Of a stretch of DNA of 64,000 nt, positions 18,903 to 28,051 are shown in pieces. Within the stretch, counting starts at the first letter, position 1. Every line of letters begins with the position of its first letter. Source of the stretch: Ardenticatenales bacterium (GTDB lineage: Bacteria; Chloroflexota; Anaerolineae; Promineifilales; Promineifilaceae); contig JACKBM010000033.1 in NCBI GenBank assembly GCA_020634575.1, positions 8,987-72,986 of the forward strand, in the 5' to 3' direction. The position numbers were made by a program, and so were the translations under genes. The notes below the pieces were generated by a model, which saw nothing but the letters and a program-made list of their open reading frames with translations, was not told the DNA's origin and made no database searches.

Positions 18903-19556
18903 CTAAATGAAAACAATAATCACAAATAAAAACATACCGACAATCAAATAAGGCAAAAATGGCGACAACATCGGCAGCGGCAGATACTCCAGAATCTGCA
19001 AGGCAAAGGGTTCCAGTGGCCGCTGAATCATCGGATAAAACGCGTAGTTATAACCGGCAGCCAACCGTGGCGAACCGGCCACGGTAATGCGGTACTCCAG
19101 GAATGACCAGAGCGTGCCAAAAATCAGATAGCCATTCACGCCGCCGAGGAGCATCCCCAGCAGCCAGTTCTGTACGCTATCCCGCACCCGCAAGCGCTCA
19201 CCCACACGTCCGCCAGCCAATGTCGGCCCCTGGTAGGCAAAGAAGGCGATCACCAGATGAATAGCCACCAGAACATAAAACTCTCGCTGCAGTGTCGCAA
19301 TCGCCGTCGCGTTCACCGTGTCCACGGGCAGGTCGCTGTTGTAATTCGCCAGAATTGTCGTATCCGTCAAAACAGTCACATCCACGGACGTATCAATTAG
19401 CAAATTGATGAGGCTCGTCGACGACGCCAGGTTCAGGGCGAAGAGCGAGAGCATCAGGCCGGCCATGGCGATGGCCTCTTTCGTCCAGCCCCGCAAGGTG
19501 CCGATCAGAGCGAAAAAGACAACCATAACCCAGAATAAGGTCTCCAGATTGATCAT
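18903..19556 (-). CDS. CvpA-family membrane protein
   Basis: 217 residues with about four hydrophobic segments. The first begins INLETLFWVMVVFFALIGTLRGWTKEA, the G-x-x-R-G-x-x-x-E pattern of the CvpA/colicin V production family. A second helix pair surrounds LLGGVNGYLIFG. CvpA proteins are inner-membrane proteins connected to envelope integrity in several bacteria. The start overlaps the murG stop by 4 bp (ATGA) and the end touches murC, so it is translationally coupled inside the dcw operon. An envelope-linked role is inferred from context. Confidence 0.75.
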   Translation of the reverse strand: MINLETLFWVMVVFFALIGTLRGWTKEAIAMAGLMLSLFALNLASSTSLINLLIDTSVDVTVLTDTTILANYNSDLPVDTVNATAIATLQREFYVLVAIHLVIAFFAYQGPTLAGGRVGERLRVRDSVQNWLLGMLLGGVNGYLIFGTLWSFLEYRITVAGSPRLAAGYNYAFYPMIQRPLEPFALQILEYLPLPMLSPFLPYLIVGMFLFVIIVFI

Positions 19557-20668
19557 GCCTGTTTCCCCCCTGCCAGGTCCACAAGCACCTGGGCGATGCG
19601 GGCCGGCGCATCAGGAATGTCCAGGGCGCGGGCCGCCGCCGACATGGTCGCAAGCTGCTTTTCATCACCCAGCAGGTCCAGAAGCAGAGGCCCCAATTGT
19701 TCACCCATATCCTCGTCATTCAAACGAATGCCGGCGCCCCGGTCCGCCAGGTAATCGGCGTTGACCTTCTGATAACGCCAGGCGTAGGGATATGGCACCA
19801 ATACTGCCGGCAACCCAAAGGCTGGCCCTTCGCCTAACATGCTGGCGCCGGCCCGAGCCAGCACCAGGTCCGCCGCCCGGAACGCCGCCCCCATCCGCTC
19901 ATGCAGATAGGGATAAGCGCGATAATAGGCTTGCAGTCCCGCCGGCAACGCCGCCGCCTGCTGCTCCACTTCTGCCCAATCCAGCGTCCCACTGATGTGG
20001 ATGACCTGGTAATCCGCCAGCAATTCCGGCAGGATGGCATTAAGCGCCCGGTTGATCGTACGCGCCCCCCGGCTGCCACCAAAGACAAACAGGGTCCGGC
20101 GTCCTTCAGCCAGGTCAAACTGGGCCAGCGCCTCAGCTTTGCTCAGCTCCAGCGCCGCGCGCACATCGGCCCGCACCGGGTAACCGGTGACGACGACTTC
20201 GCTTGCCGGCAGGAATTGGCGCGAGCCATCCGTCGTGCAGGCCACATTGTCGGTGAGCTTGCTGATGAAACGGATCGCCGAGCCCGGCTCGACGTCGGGC
20301 AGGAAAATTGACATCGGGATGTGGCGACGGCGCGCGGCCAGACCAACGGGGACGTTCACATAGCCGCCCGTCATCAGGATCGCATCCGGCCGGTAACGGC
20401 CCAATATCGATTCTGCCTGCAAATAACCAGTCGCCAATTTCATACCATTCATCAAAGTCGTCCAGACCGGCACCCCCACAATGGGGCCGCCGGGGATCGT
20501 CTCCAGATTTAACCCGGCTCGCGGCACCAACTCCTCCTCCATCTGGCCTCTTGTGCCAACCCAGAGGAGCTGCTCCCGCGAAAAACCCTGCCGCTGTAAC
20601 TCAGCGACGACGGCGAGGGCGGGATAGACGTGGCCGCCCGTCCCGCCGCCACATATCAAAATTCTCAA
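19553..20668 (-). CDS. murG: UDP-GlcNAc:undecaprenyl-PP-MurNAc-pentapeptide GlcNAc transferase
   Basis: It converts lipid I to lipid II on the cytoplasmic membrane face. The 371 residues have the GT-B hallmarks: GGGTGGHVYPALA at the N-terminus, GGYVNVPVGLAA, FGGSRGARTIN, and a RAGASMLGEGPAFGLPAVLVPYP sugar-nucleotide site. The start is a TTG at 20668 with GGAG 7 nt upstream, and it overlaps the 3' end of ftsW by 68 bp. The TTG is needed to retain the conserved glycine-rich loop, so this long overlap is probably real. Confidence 0.95.
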   Translation of the reverse strand: MRILICGGGTGGHVYPALAVVAELQRQGFSREQLLWVGTRGQMEEELVPRAGLNLETIPGGPIVGVPVWTTLMNGMKLATGYLQAESILGRYRPDAILMTGGYVNVPVGLAARRRHIPMSIFLPDVEPGSAIRFISKLTDNVACTTDGSRQFLPASEVVVTGYPVRADVRAALELSKAEALAQFDLAEGRRTLFVFGGSRGARTINRALNAILPELLADYQVIHISGTLDWAEVEQQAAALPAGLQAYYRAYPYLHERMGAAFRAADLVLARAGASMLGEGPAFGLPAVLVPYPYAWRYQKVNADYLADRGAGIRLNDEDMGEQLGPLLLDLLGDEKQLATMSAAARALDIPDAPARIAQVLVDLAGGKQA

Positions 20669-21857
20669 CGACAGACTCCGACGCCGGCTTACGCCCCGGA
20701 CGCCGCTGCTGTACGTTGCGCGTCAGGACCGCATCCCGCGAAACACTCAACAAAATCCCAACGCCGATCATCGTAATCACCAGCGATGAGCCGCCATAGC
20801 TCAGGAATGGCAGCGGCATCCCCGTAAAAGGGATCACTGCCGTGATAACCGCAATGTTGATGATTGTCTGGAACGCCAGCCAGCAGGTCACCCCGATCGC
20901 CAGCAGAAAACCAAATTGATCGCGCGCCTTTCGGGAGATAACCACCCCGCGCCAGACCATCAACCCATAAAGCAGGATTACAAACATGGTGCCGACAAAG
21001 CCGGCTTCTTCGCCCAAAATGGCAAATACACCATCGGTATGCGCCGCCGGCAGCGGCCCAAACTTCTGCGTCCCTTCACCCAGGCCCACGCCAAACCAGT
21101 TGCCAGTGCCCAGGGCGATGAGCACCTGCTGCAGCTGGTAGCTGCCCTCGATCGGGTCGCGCAGCGCCGTCATGTAATCGTCAACCCGGGTCCGCGCGTA
21201 GGGCAACGTCAGCATCAGGAAGAGGAAGACGGTCGCCGCCACTGCGCCCAAAATGCCGAACTGTTTGACATCTGCGCCGGCAATAAAAAACAGGGTGAAG
21301 CAGGAAAGCGCCAGCAGCGCCGCCGTCGACAGGTCCGGCTGACCCACAATCAAGGCACAGACAAAGCCGACGATCACCGAGAAGGGGAACAACCCGTAGG
21401 TCAGATCCTTGATCCGATCCCCTTTAGAGGAGAGCCAGTGGGCGATGTAGATCAGCGCTGCCACCTTGGCTACCTCGGAAGGCTGGTAAGAGCCGGCGTT
21501 AAGACCACGCCGCGCTCCGAAAATCGCTTCGCCAAAGAACAAAAGCACAAACAACCCGACGATCGTCACCGCCAGTAGCGGCAACGAGACTTTGCGCAGG
21601 CTGTGATAATCAAATTGAATGATAATCACACAGCCTACCACACCAATGCCAAACGCCATGAACTGGCGCTTCAGGTAGAACGATGCATCATCAAAAAGCA
21701 GAATACCGTCATCAAAGGTGGTGCTGTACACCATCAGCATACCGATAACGAGCAGCGCCCCGACGATCAGCAACAGCCAATAGTCGATTTGCAGCTTGAT
21801 ACCAGGCCGCACCCGGCTGCTGCTTCTTCTCAGTACACGTACATCGGTCGTCGCCAT
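20601..21857 (-). CDS. ftsW: FtsW, SEDS-family septal peptidoglycan polymerase
   Basis: A polytopic glycosyltransferase that polymerises lipid II with its partner PBP (FtsI). The 418 residues have ~10 hydrophobic segments, a YSTTF motif after TM1, the QPSEVAK loop, the large extracellular loop with LGEGTQKFGPLPAAHTDGVFA including the catalytic-region acidic residue in GEE, and PFLSYGGSS near the end, all SEDS signatures. The C-terminal tail is Arg-rich (RPRLSRPRRRR) and overlaps murG. FtsW rather than RodA is inferred from its dcw location. Confidence 0.93.
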   Translation of the reverse strand: MATTDVRVLRRSSSRVRPGIKLQIDYWLLLIVGALLVIGMLMVYSTTFDDGILLFDDASFYLKRQFMAFGIGVVGCVIIIQFDYHSLRKVSLPLLAVTIVGLFVLLFFGEAIFGARRGLNAGSYQPSEVAKVAALIYIAHWLSSKGDRIKDLTYGLFPFSVIVGFVCALIVGQPDLSTAALLALSCFTLFFIAGADVKQFGILGAVAATVFLFLMLTLPYARTRVDDYMTALRDPIEGSYQLQQVLIALGTGNWFGVGLGEGTQKFGPLPAAHTDGVFAILGEEAGFVGTMFVILLYGLMVWRGVVISRKARDQFGFLLAIGVTCWLAFQTIINIAVITAVIPFTGMPLPFLSYGGSSLVITMIGVGILLSVSRDAVLTRNVQQRRPGRKPASESVVENFDMWRRDGRPRLSRPRRRR

Positions 21858-21887
21858 GATAAGTCCTCTCTGCGTTCCGGCCGGTTC

Positions 21888-23279
21888 TTAATCCGCCTGG
21901 AGCTGTCCGACCAGCTCTTTGAACACGTTGCCCCGCTGGGCAAAATCGTTAAAAGCATCAAAGCTGGTGCCGCCCGGCGAGAGCAGGACCACATCCGGCG
22001 CCGTCGCCAGCTTGCTGGCCAGGGCCACTGCCTCAGCCAGGGTCGCTACCCGTTCAACCTTGCACCGTTTCAGCTGGTTCAGGCTTGTCAGGCCATTCCC
22101 GTTGCTGCATAACATCTGCTCAATCTTCTCGGCCAGGTCGCCAAAGGCGATGACCTGCTTGACTTCCCGCTTGACCCGCAACGCCCAGGTCTCCCAGACC
22201 ATATCTTTGTCGCGGCCGCCGGCCAGGAGAATAATCGGCCGGTCAAATGAATCGATAGCTGCCAGGGCCCGCTCCGGCGAGGTGGCGATGGAATCGTTGA
22301 CCCACATCACCCCATTCAGCGTGCGCACGATCTCCAGCCGGTGCTCTACACCGCGGAAGGTCTGAATGGCGTGGCGAATGGCGTGGACCGGGATCCCGGC
22401 CGAATCCGCCAGCACCGTCGCCGCCAGCACGTTCCAGATGTTGTGCTCGCCGCGCAGCTGAATATCGCTCACTTCACAAACCCACTGCTCGCGCTCGCCG
22501 CCGGTCAGCCAGATCTGGCCGTTGCGCACACAGGCGCCGTCGCTCACGTTCTCAAAGCGGCTGAACCAGCGCAAGCGCCCCTGAACATGCCGGGCCATCG
22601 CCTTGGACCCCGGGTCATCCAGGCACAGAACGGCGATATCGCTCGGCTTCTGGTGCCGCAGGATGTTGGCTTTGGCGTTGGCGTAAATCGCCATCGTTTT
22701 GTGCCGGTCCAGATGGTTCGGCGTCAGATTCAGCACCGTGGCGATCTCGGGGCTTTGCCGCCAGATCTCCAGCTGAAAACTCGACAGCTCCTGCACCACC
22801 AGGTCAGTTGGCGCCATCTTGTGCAAATCACTGATCAGCGGTTTGCCGATGTTGCCACCCACCCAGACGCGCCGTTCGGCAATCTGGGCCATCACCCCGG
22901 TCAGCGCCGTGGTCGTCGTCTTGCCGGCCGAACCGGTGATCCCGATCGTCTGCGCCGTCGCCCGCCGGATAAATTCCTGCGAATCATTGGTGACCTGGAC
23001 GCCAAGATCATTTGCTCTGGTCACGATCTCGGCATCGGCCGGTACACCGCCGCTTATCGCTAAAATGTCTGCTTTATCCACCAGGCTCATCGGATGCCCT
23101 CCGAGTACATACTCAATTTCCAGGTCGGCCAGGTCGGCCATCTCATCGACCAGCTTCTCCGCCGGTCGCATATCCGAGATGGTGACCTTCGCACCAACCT
23201 CTGCGGCGAAACGGGCTAAAGCCTTGCCCTGTCGCGCCAGTCCGAGAATGACCAGCCGTTTGCCAGCCCACTCGTCCAT
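21888..23279 (-). CDS. murD: UDP-N-acetylmuramoylalanine--D-glutamate ligase
   Basis: It adds D-Glu to UDP-MurNAc-L-Ala. The start at 23279 (MDEWAGKRLVILGLARQG) is preferred: it lies 2 bp after mraY, whereas the longer open frame upstream is an mraY shadow. The 463 residues contain the N-terminal nucleotide-fold domain, P-loop ITGSAGKTTTT, ELSSFQLE, NLTPNHLDRH and the C-terminal GGRDKD and SPGGTSFDAF, a MurD-specific signature. Spacing to ftsW is 30 bp. Confidence 0.95.
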   Translation of the reverse strand: MDEWAGKRLVILGLARQGKALARFAAEVGAKVTISDMRPAEKLVDEMADLADLEIEYVLGGHPMSLVDKADILAISGGVPADAEIVTRANDLGVQVTNDSQEFIRRATAQTIGITGSAGKTTTTALTGVMAQIAERRVWVGGNIGKPLISDLHKMAPTDLVVQELSSFQLEIWRQSPEIATVLNLTPNHLDRHKTMAIYANAKANILRHQKPSDIAVLCLDDPGSKAMARHVQGRLRWFSRFENVSDGACVRNGQIWLTGGEREQWVCEVSDIQLRGEHNIWNVLAATVLADSAGIPVHAIRHAIQTFRGVEHRLEIVRTLNGVMWVNDSIATSPERALAAIDSFDRPIILLAGGRDKDMVWETWALRVKREVKQVIAFGDLAEKIEQMLCSNGNGLTSLNQLKRCKVERVATLAEAVALASKLATAPDVVLLSPGGTSFDAFNDFAQRGNVFKELVGQLQAD

Positions 23280-23281
23280 CT

Positions 23282-24280
23282 CTAAATTAAGGCCAGCGCA
23301 ATGCCAACCATCGCGCCCAAAATCCCAATCAACCACCAACGCTGCACAATCTGCGTCTCCGACCAGCCCAAAACCACAAAGTGGTTGTGCAGCGGTGACA
23401 GGAGAAAGGGGCGAATGTCCCGCCCCAGGTAGCGCCGGCTCAACTGAGAAGAAGCCACCTGCAACATGGTCGAAATCGTCGTCGCCACCGGGATGATGGC
23501 GATGACTGGCAAAATCAGCCATTGCCGCGTCATCAGCGCCACGACCGCCAACGCCCCGCCCAACGCCTGGGAACCCACATCACCCATAAACATCTGGGCC
23601 GGATGGGCGTTGAACCAGAGAAAGGCAAAACAGGCGCCAACCATCACAAAACAGAAGACCAGCAGGAACTGCTGATCCTGCATAAAGGCGATGATGCCGT
23701 AAGCCGCATACGCCGTGGCGGCAATAATGCCGGCCAGCCCATCCAACCCATCGGTCAGGTTGACCGCATTGGCGAAACCGGTCACAAAAAAGGTCGCCAC
23801 CGGCAGAAAAAAGAGGCCGATATCAATCAGGACCGGCACCGTGGGAATCGCCACATAGCCATGCCGCCCGTTCACAAAATAGATGGCGACTGCCGCCGCC
23901 AGACCAATCCCTGTCTGCCACCAGATCTTATGGCGGGCCAGCATACCGACGCCGGGCCGCTGCCGGATGCCCTGATAATCGTCGATGCCGCCCAGGATGG
24001 CGTAGGCAATCATCACGCCCAGCGGGATGATCACACTCTGGGCGATCTCCGTCTGCCGGAAGAGTGAAACGATATTGACCAGAACGGTGATTATCAGTAC
24101 CCAACCGACGATCAAAATACCACCCATGGCCGGCGTCCCCATTTTGGACATGTGGGATTGCGGCCCTTCAATACGGATCTGCTTGCCCAGCTTCAGCCGG
24201 CGCATCATCTCAATCAGCGGGCTGCCCCAAATCACAGCCATCAGGAAGGTGACACCACCTACAGTCAGGGCAAATGGCAT
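23282..24280 (-). CDS. mraY: Phospho-MurNAc-pentapeptide transferase
   Basis: It transfers phospho-MurNAc-pentapeptide to undecaprenyl phosphate, giving lipid I. The 332 residues are highly hydrophobic (~10 TM) with the family motifs KMGTPAMGG, GGIDDYQGIRQ (Asp pair), NAVNLTDGLDGLA, FMGDVGSQALGG, and PLHNHFVVLGWSE. The last is usually PLHHHFE-like, and one His is Asn here. The start overlaps the murF stop by 1 nt (TGATG), indicating coupled translation. Confidence 0.95.
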   Translation of the reverse strand: MPFALTVGGVTFLMAVIWGSPLIEMMRRLKLGKQIRIEGPQSHMSKMGTPAMGGILIVGWVLIITVLVNIVSLFRQTEIAQSVIIPLGVMIAYAILGGIDDYQGIRQRPGVGMLARHKIWWQTGIGLAAAVAIYFVNGRHGYVAIPTVPVLIDIGLFFLPVATFFVTGFANAVNLTDGLDGLAGIIAATAYAAYGIIAFMQDQQFLLVFCFVMVGACFAFLWFNAHPAQMFMGDVGSQALGGALAVVALMTRQWLILPVIAIIPVATTISTMLQVASSQLSRRYLGRDIRPFLLSPLHNHFVVLGWSETQIVQRWWLIGILGAMVGIALALI

Positions 24281-25695
24281 CAGCTATCCTCGCGCAGCTC
24301 GGTGACAATGCGGTCCATGCGCATCCCGAGCGACCCTTTAACCAGGACAAAATCGGCCGGCTGAATCAGCTCCCGCAAAAGCGGCAGCGCCGCCGGCGCT
24401 TCATCGATAAAATGAACCTGGGCCGGACGCAGACCACCATCAATGGCTGCCTCGCCAATGAGTCGAGCCCGCTCACCGACCACCACGAGCTCCTGTACCA
24501 CCGCCGCGGCTCGCCGGCCAACCAGATGATGACCACGTACCTCTTCGTCACCCAGCTCAAGCATGTCACCCAGGACTGCCAGACGCCGCCCATCCAGGTC
24601 CGCCAGCAAATTAAGAGCCGCTATTACGGATTCCGGGCTGGCGTTGTAGCTGTCGTCGATAATAATCGACCCCTGCGGCCCCGCTACCGTCACCAGCCGG
24701 AGCTGCGCCTGCTGGCTCTGCAGGCCGCGGATGATCTCATCCCAGGTCATGCCGGTCACCAGGCCAACCGCCGTCGCCCGCAATACTGTGTGAACGGAAT
24801 GCCGGCCGATCAGCGGCACCTGAATGGTGAGCTGCTCGCCCTGGTAGTGCAGCGTACAACGAATGCCGTCCAGCCCCATCGACTCGATGTTGTCGGCCCA
24901 TAAATCTGCTTCCGGCGCCAGGCCGTAGGTGAAGACGCGCGCCCGGCTGGCGGAAGCCATCGACAAGACGCGCTCATCATCCTGGTTTAGAATGGCGACA
25001 CCGTCTACCGGCAAAGCCTCCACCAGCTCCCGCTTGGCGGTGACGATGTTCTCAATCGTGCCCAGCCGGGAAAGATGGACGGGGGCGATGTTGGTGACGA
25101 CGCCGATTTGCGGCTGCGCAATCTCGCAGAGCAATGCGATCTCGCCGATGGCGTACATCCCCATCTCCAACACAACCGTCTGATGGGTATCGCGCAGTTG
25201 CAGTAGCGTGAGTGGTAGCCCTATTTCGTTGTTAAAGTTACCCTGGCTCTTGAGCGTTGGCCCCTGCTGGGCCATCACGCTGTAAACCAGCTCTTTGGTC
25301 GTGGTCTTGCCCACGCTGCCGGTGATGCCGACGACGCGGACATCAAATTGACGCCGGTAATGGCCCGCGATGCGCTGCAGGCCGGCCATGGTGTCATCCA
25401 CCTGGATGAGAAACGGCAGCTCGGGCAACGTGGCTACCGGCTGCTGGCCGCGCATGTCGACGACGGGAAAGTCGCCGACCGGCCGGTCCACCAACGCCAC
25501 CTGCGCTCCCGCCGCAAACGCCTGCCCCACATAATCGTGGCCATCACTACTCTCGCCGGCGAAAGCGACAAATAGACTGTCCGGGCCGGCGGCACGGCTG
25601 TCATGCGTGCCAAACGCCAAAGGCTGACCGGCCGGTCCACCCTGGACCGCTACCCCGTCAGCCAATGCCGCCAATACCGTCCCAACCGTCAACAT
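24280..25695 (-). CDS. murF: UDP-MurNAc-tripeptide--D-Ala-D-Ala ligase
   Basis: It adds D-Ala-D-Ala to finish the pentapeptide precursor. The 471 residues have the Mur-ligase P-loop GITGSVGKTTTKE, QGNFNNEIGLPLTLL and EMGM, the MurF-typical substrate signatures, NIAPVHLSRLGTIEN, and the C-terminal DDSYNASPESV. It lies only 2 bp after ftsI, where most dcw clusters have murE. murE is absent from this window. Confidence 0.95.
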   Translation of the reverse strand: MLTVGTVLAALADGVAVQGGPAGQPLAFGTHDSRAAGPDSLFVAFAGESSDGHDYVGQAFAAGAQVALVDRPVGDFPVVDMRGQQPVATLPELPFLIQVDDTMAGLQRIAGHYRRQFDVRVVGITGSVGKTTTKELVYSVMAQQGPTLKSQGNFNNEIGLPLTLLQLRDTHQTVVLEMGMYAIGEIALLCEIAQPQIGVVTNIAPVHLSRLGTIENIVTAKRELVEALPVDGVAILNQDDERVLSMASASRARVFTYGLAPEADLWADNIESMGLDGIRCTLHYQGEQLTIQVPLIGRHSVHTVLRATAVGLVTGMTWDEIIRGLQSQQAQLRLVTVAGPQGSIIIDDSYNASPESVIAALNLLADLDGRRLAVLGDMLELGDEEVRGHHLVGRRAAAVVQELVVVGERARLIGEAAIDGGLRPAQVHFIDEAPAALPLLRELIQPADFVLVKGSLGMRMDRIVTELREDS

Positions 25696-25697
25696 CG

Positions 25698-27398
25698 TTA
25701 GTTCCGCATCCTTGAGATATCTTCCTGGAACCGCACCGCATCCGGCGGGATGTTCAGGAGGGTGACCAGTTCATCCACCAGCGTAGCGAACGTCGGCGCC
25801 GCCGTCTGCGAGCCCCAGGGGGCGCTGGACGGGCGATCCAGTTTCACCAGAACAATCAGTTCCGGATTATCGGCCGGCAACCAGCCCACAAACGCGCCGA
25901 TGATATCGGTCGGATGGTAAATACCCCCTTCCGGGATCTGGGCGGTGCTGGTTTTGCCGGCAATCGTGTAGCCCTCGACCTGTGCTTCCGCCACTTCGCG
26001 GGCCACCGCATTGATGGCCATCGTCGTCAGGATCTGAGCGGTCTCGGCGGACACCGGCCGGCGCGCAATCGTCGGGATGTGCGTCTCTACGGTCCCGTCG
26101 TGATGCCGGATTTCCTGCACAAAATAGGGCTGCATAATCTCGCCGTTGTTGGCCAGGGCGGAAATAGCCGAAATCACCTGCAGTGGGGTCGCCGCCATAC
26201 CCTGACCAAATGCGTTCACGGCCAGGTTCGTTTCCGTCCAGAGCTCATCACCGGGCTGCGGCACCTGGCCAATCGCTTCAGCCATCACGTCAACCCCGGT
26301 CGGGGTGCCGAAGCCAAAGCGGGTCATATAGTCATAGTAGGTATCCGTGCCCATCCAGAGCGCCAGCGTAGCCGCGCCGATATTCAGGGAGCGGGCCAGC
26401 AGGGTTGTCATGTCAGTTGTGCCACCGCCGCTGCGGTCCCAGTTGTAAATATACTGGCCACCGACTTCAAGCGTGCCGGAATCATAATAGGTAGAGTTTG
26501 GCGTGACCGTGCCGCTATCGATAGCTGCTGCCATCGTGATCAGCTTCATGACCGAGCCGGGCTCAAACTGCTGGCTGATGGCCGGGTTCAGGAAATAACG
26601 CTCGTCTTCTTCGTAGAAATTGTAGGGGTTGTAGCAGGGGGTGCTGGCCATGGCCAGGATAGCGCCAGTACGCGGGTCCATCACAATGATGGTGCCGCCT
26701 TCGGCCCCATGCTGCCGGATGGCGTTGCTCAGATGCTCTTCCACCAGGAACTGCACCGAACGGTCAATGGTCAGGATCAGGTCAGAACCTTCCCGCGAAA
26801 TAACGCTGGGCTGCTCGGTCAGCGGGTTGTAACTGACAACTGCGCTGGCCGCTTCACCCGCCAGTTCGCGCTGATAATGCCCTTCCAGGCCGGCTGAACC
26901 GACCCCGTCAAAGTTGGTGTAACCGATGACGTGACAGAGCAGCTTGCCCTGCGGATAAATGCGGCGCGACACCGGGTCAATCTGAATGCCCTGGAAATCC
27001 AGGTCACGAATCAGATTGGCGACCTCTTCCGAGACGCGGCCGTCGCTAATGTTGACGTAGGTCTGGTTGGCTGTCAGCAGGGCCAGCAGCTCAACCTGCG
27101 GCCGGTTCAGGATGGAAGCCAGCGCGAAAGAAGCCTCTTCCGGTTCCCGGACCAAAGAAGGCGAAGCCCCGATGATGTAATCGGCGCCGTTGCCGGCCAG
27201 GATGGCCAGGTTACGGTCGTAGATGACACCCCGGCTGGGCGAAGAGGTAATGCTGGTTGTGTTGCGCTGTTCGCCAAACTCAGTCAGTTCAGCAGATTCC
27301 ACGATCTGGAAAACAAACAACCGGCCGATCAGCACCAGCGCGATTAACACAAAACCGACCATCACAATGGTCAGACGACGTCCTTGACTAACGGTCAC
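25698..27398 (-). CDS. ftsI: Septal penicillin-binding protein (FtsI/PBP2B type transpeptidase)
   Basis: A class B PBP that crosslinks septal peptidoglycan with FtsW. The start is a GTG at 27398 with GAGGAGAG upstream; the longer frame is an ftsL shadow. The 566-residue product has one N-terminal TM (IVMVGFVLIALVLIGRLFVF), a dimerisation domain starting RGVIYDRNLAILA, and the transpeptidase domain with S282-V-M-K285, S-L-N near 337 and K-T-S near 481. The KTS in place of KTG is a common variant. It overlaps the ftsL 3' end by 11 bp. Confidence 0.94.
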   Translation of the reverse strand: MTVSQGRRLTIVMVGFVLIALVLIGRLFVFQIVESAELTEFGEQRNTTSITSSPSRGVIYDRNLAILAGNGADYIIGASPSLVREPEEASFALASILNRPQVELLALLTANQTYVNISDGRVSEEVANLIRDLDFQGIQIDPVSRRIYPQGKLLCHVIGYTNFDGVGSAGLEGHYQRELAGEAASAVVSYNPLTEQPSVISREGSDLILTIDRSVQFLVEEHLSNAIRQHGAEGGTIIVMDPRTGAILAMASTPCYNPYNFYEEDERYFLNPAISQQFEPGSVMKLITMAAAIDSGTVTPNSTYYDSGTLEVGGQYIYNWDRSGGGTTDMTTLLARSLNIGAATLALWMGTDTYYDYMTRFGFGTPTGVDVMAEAIGQVPQPGDELWTETNLAVNAFGQGMAATPLQVISAISALANNGEIMQPYFVQEIRHHDGTVETHIPTIARRPVSAETAQILTTMAINAVAREVAEAQVEGYTIAGKTSTAQIPEGGIYHPTDIIGAFVGWLPADNPELIVLVKLDRPSSAPWGSQTAAPTFATLVDELVTLLNIPPDAVRFQEDISRMRN

Positions 27399-27882
27399 GG
27401 GACTCTCCTCGGGCCATATCGCTAAAGCGGCTCCGAATAGACCACCAGATTGCCTGGCCCAGCGTCTCCGGGTAAACCGGCGCCAGCGTTGCCTCGGGCG
27501 TAGCCGCTGCCGGCGTCGCCAGATCGGGCGGATAGGAGTCCACCACCAGGAATTCGATATCTTCGGGCAGCGAACGGACAAAACCCTCTTCACGGGCCCG
27601 CTCCGCCAGCAACTCAAGCGATTGGGCCTCGGCGATCTCTCGCTCCAGCTCCGCATTTTCCCGCTTGATGTTTTCCAGCTCGAACTGCAGCCGCTGCGTC
27701 GTCCGGCCCCGCTCGGCGATCCGGCTGGCCTGACTCACATACAGCGTCCCCACCAGCGCCCCAATGATCAGGATGACGCCCCAGCCCAAAGCGGCCTGCG
27801 TCTCACCCAACCAGGAAAGCTTGCGGAGTTGCGCTCGTATTTTGTGCCGTGATTGGCGGATGGTTTCGTTCGCTTGTTCCAT
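27388..27882 (-). CDS. ftsL: FtsL-like septum formation protein
   Basis: 164 residues: a basic cytoplasmic tail, one TM helix (~33-50, GWGVILIIGALVGTLYVS), a coiled coil (~55-100, rich in RLQFELENIKRENAELERE-type heptads) and a Pro/Ala-rich C-terminus. This is the bitopic layout of FtsL/FtsB. FtsL proteins diverge fast, so the call rests on topology and position between rsmH and ftsI. The ATG is directly preceded by a genomic repeat (TTAGCTGTTAGC-type) and has no visible Shine-Dalgarno. Confidence 0.8.
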   Translation of the reverse strand: MEQANETIRQSRHKIRAQLRKLSWLGETQAALGWGVILIIGALVGTLYVSQASRIAERGRTTQRLQFELENIKRENAELEREIAEAQSLELLAERAREEGFVRSLPEDIEFLVVDSYPPDLATPAAATPEATLAPVYPETLGQAIWWSIRSRFSDMARGESRDR

Positions 27883-28051
27883 TATTAGCTGTTAGCTATT
27901 AGCACGGGCCTGTGGCCCTTTCGGCTATCAGTGCGGGCCGATGGCCCTTTCAGCTGTCAGTGGGTCTATCGCGCTCAATCAATCGTTCACTGATAGAGCG
28001 TTTAAGCTCGGGCTGACGGCTAAAAGGAGCGAAGCTCCGTGCTGACAGCCG
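27883..28051. repeat. Repeat-rich spacer between rsmH and ftsL
   Basis: Holds TTAGCTGTTAGCTATTAGC next to the ftsL start, two copies of a CGGGCC-N4-GGCCCTTTC segment, and GCTGACGGCT/AGCCGTCA and TATCGCGCTCAATC-type short inverted stretches. It belongs to the same repeat family as 12608-12720. It has no ORF with a ribosome site. Confidence 0.6.

Noticed and set aside
23280..23522. N-terminal extension of MurD
   Set aside because: It would overlap mraY deeply; the conserved Mur-ligase N-terminus begins at 23279.
27399..27656. N-terminal extension of FtsI
   Set aside because: Arg/Trp-rich shadow of ftsL; the GTG at 27398 has a good ribosome site and leads directly to the membrane helix.
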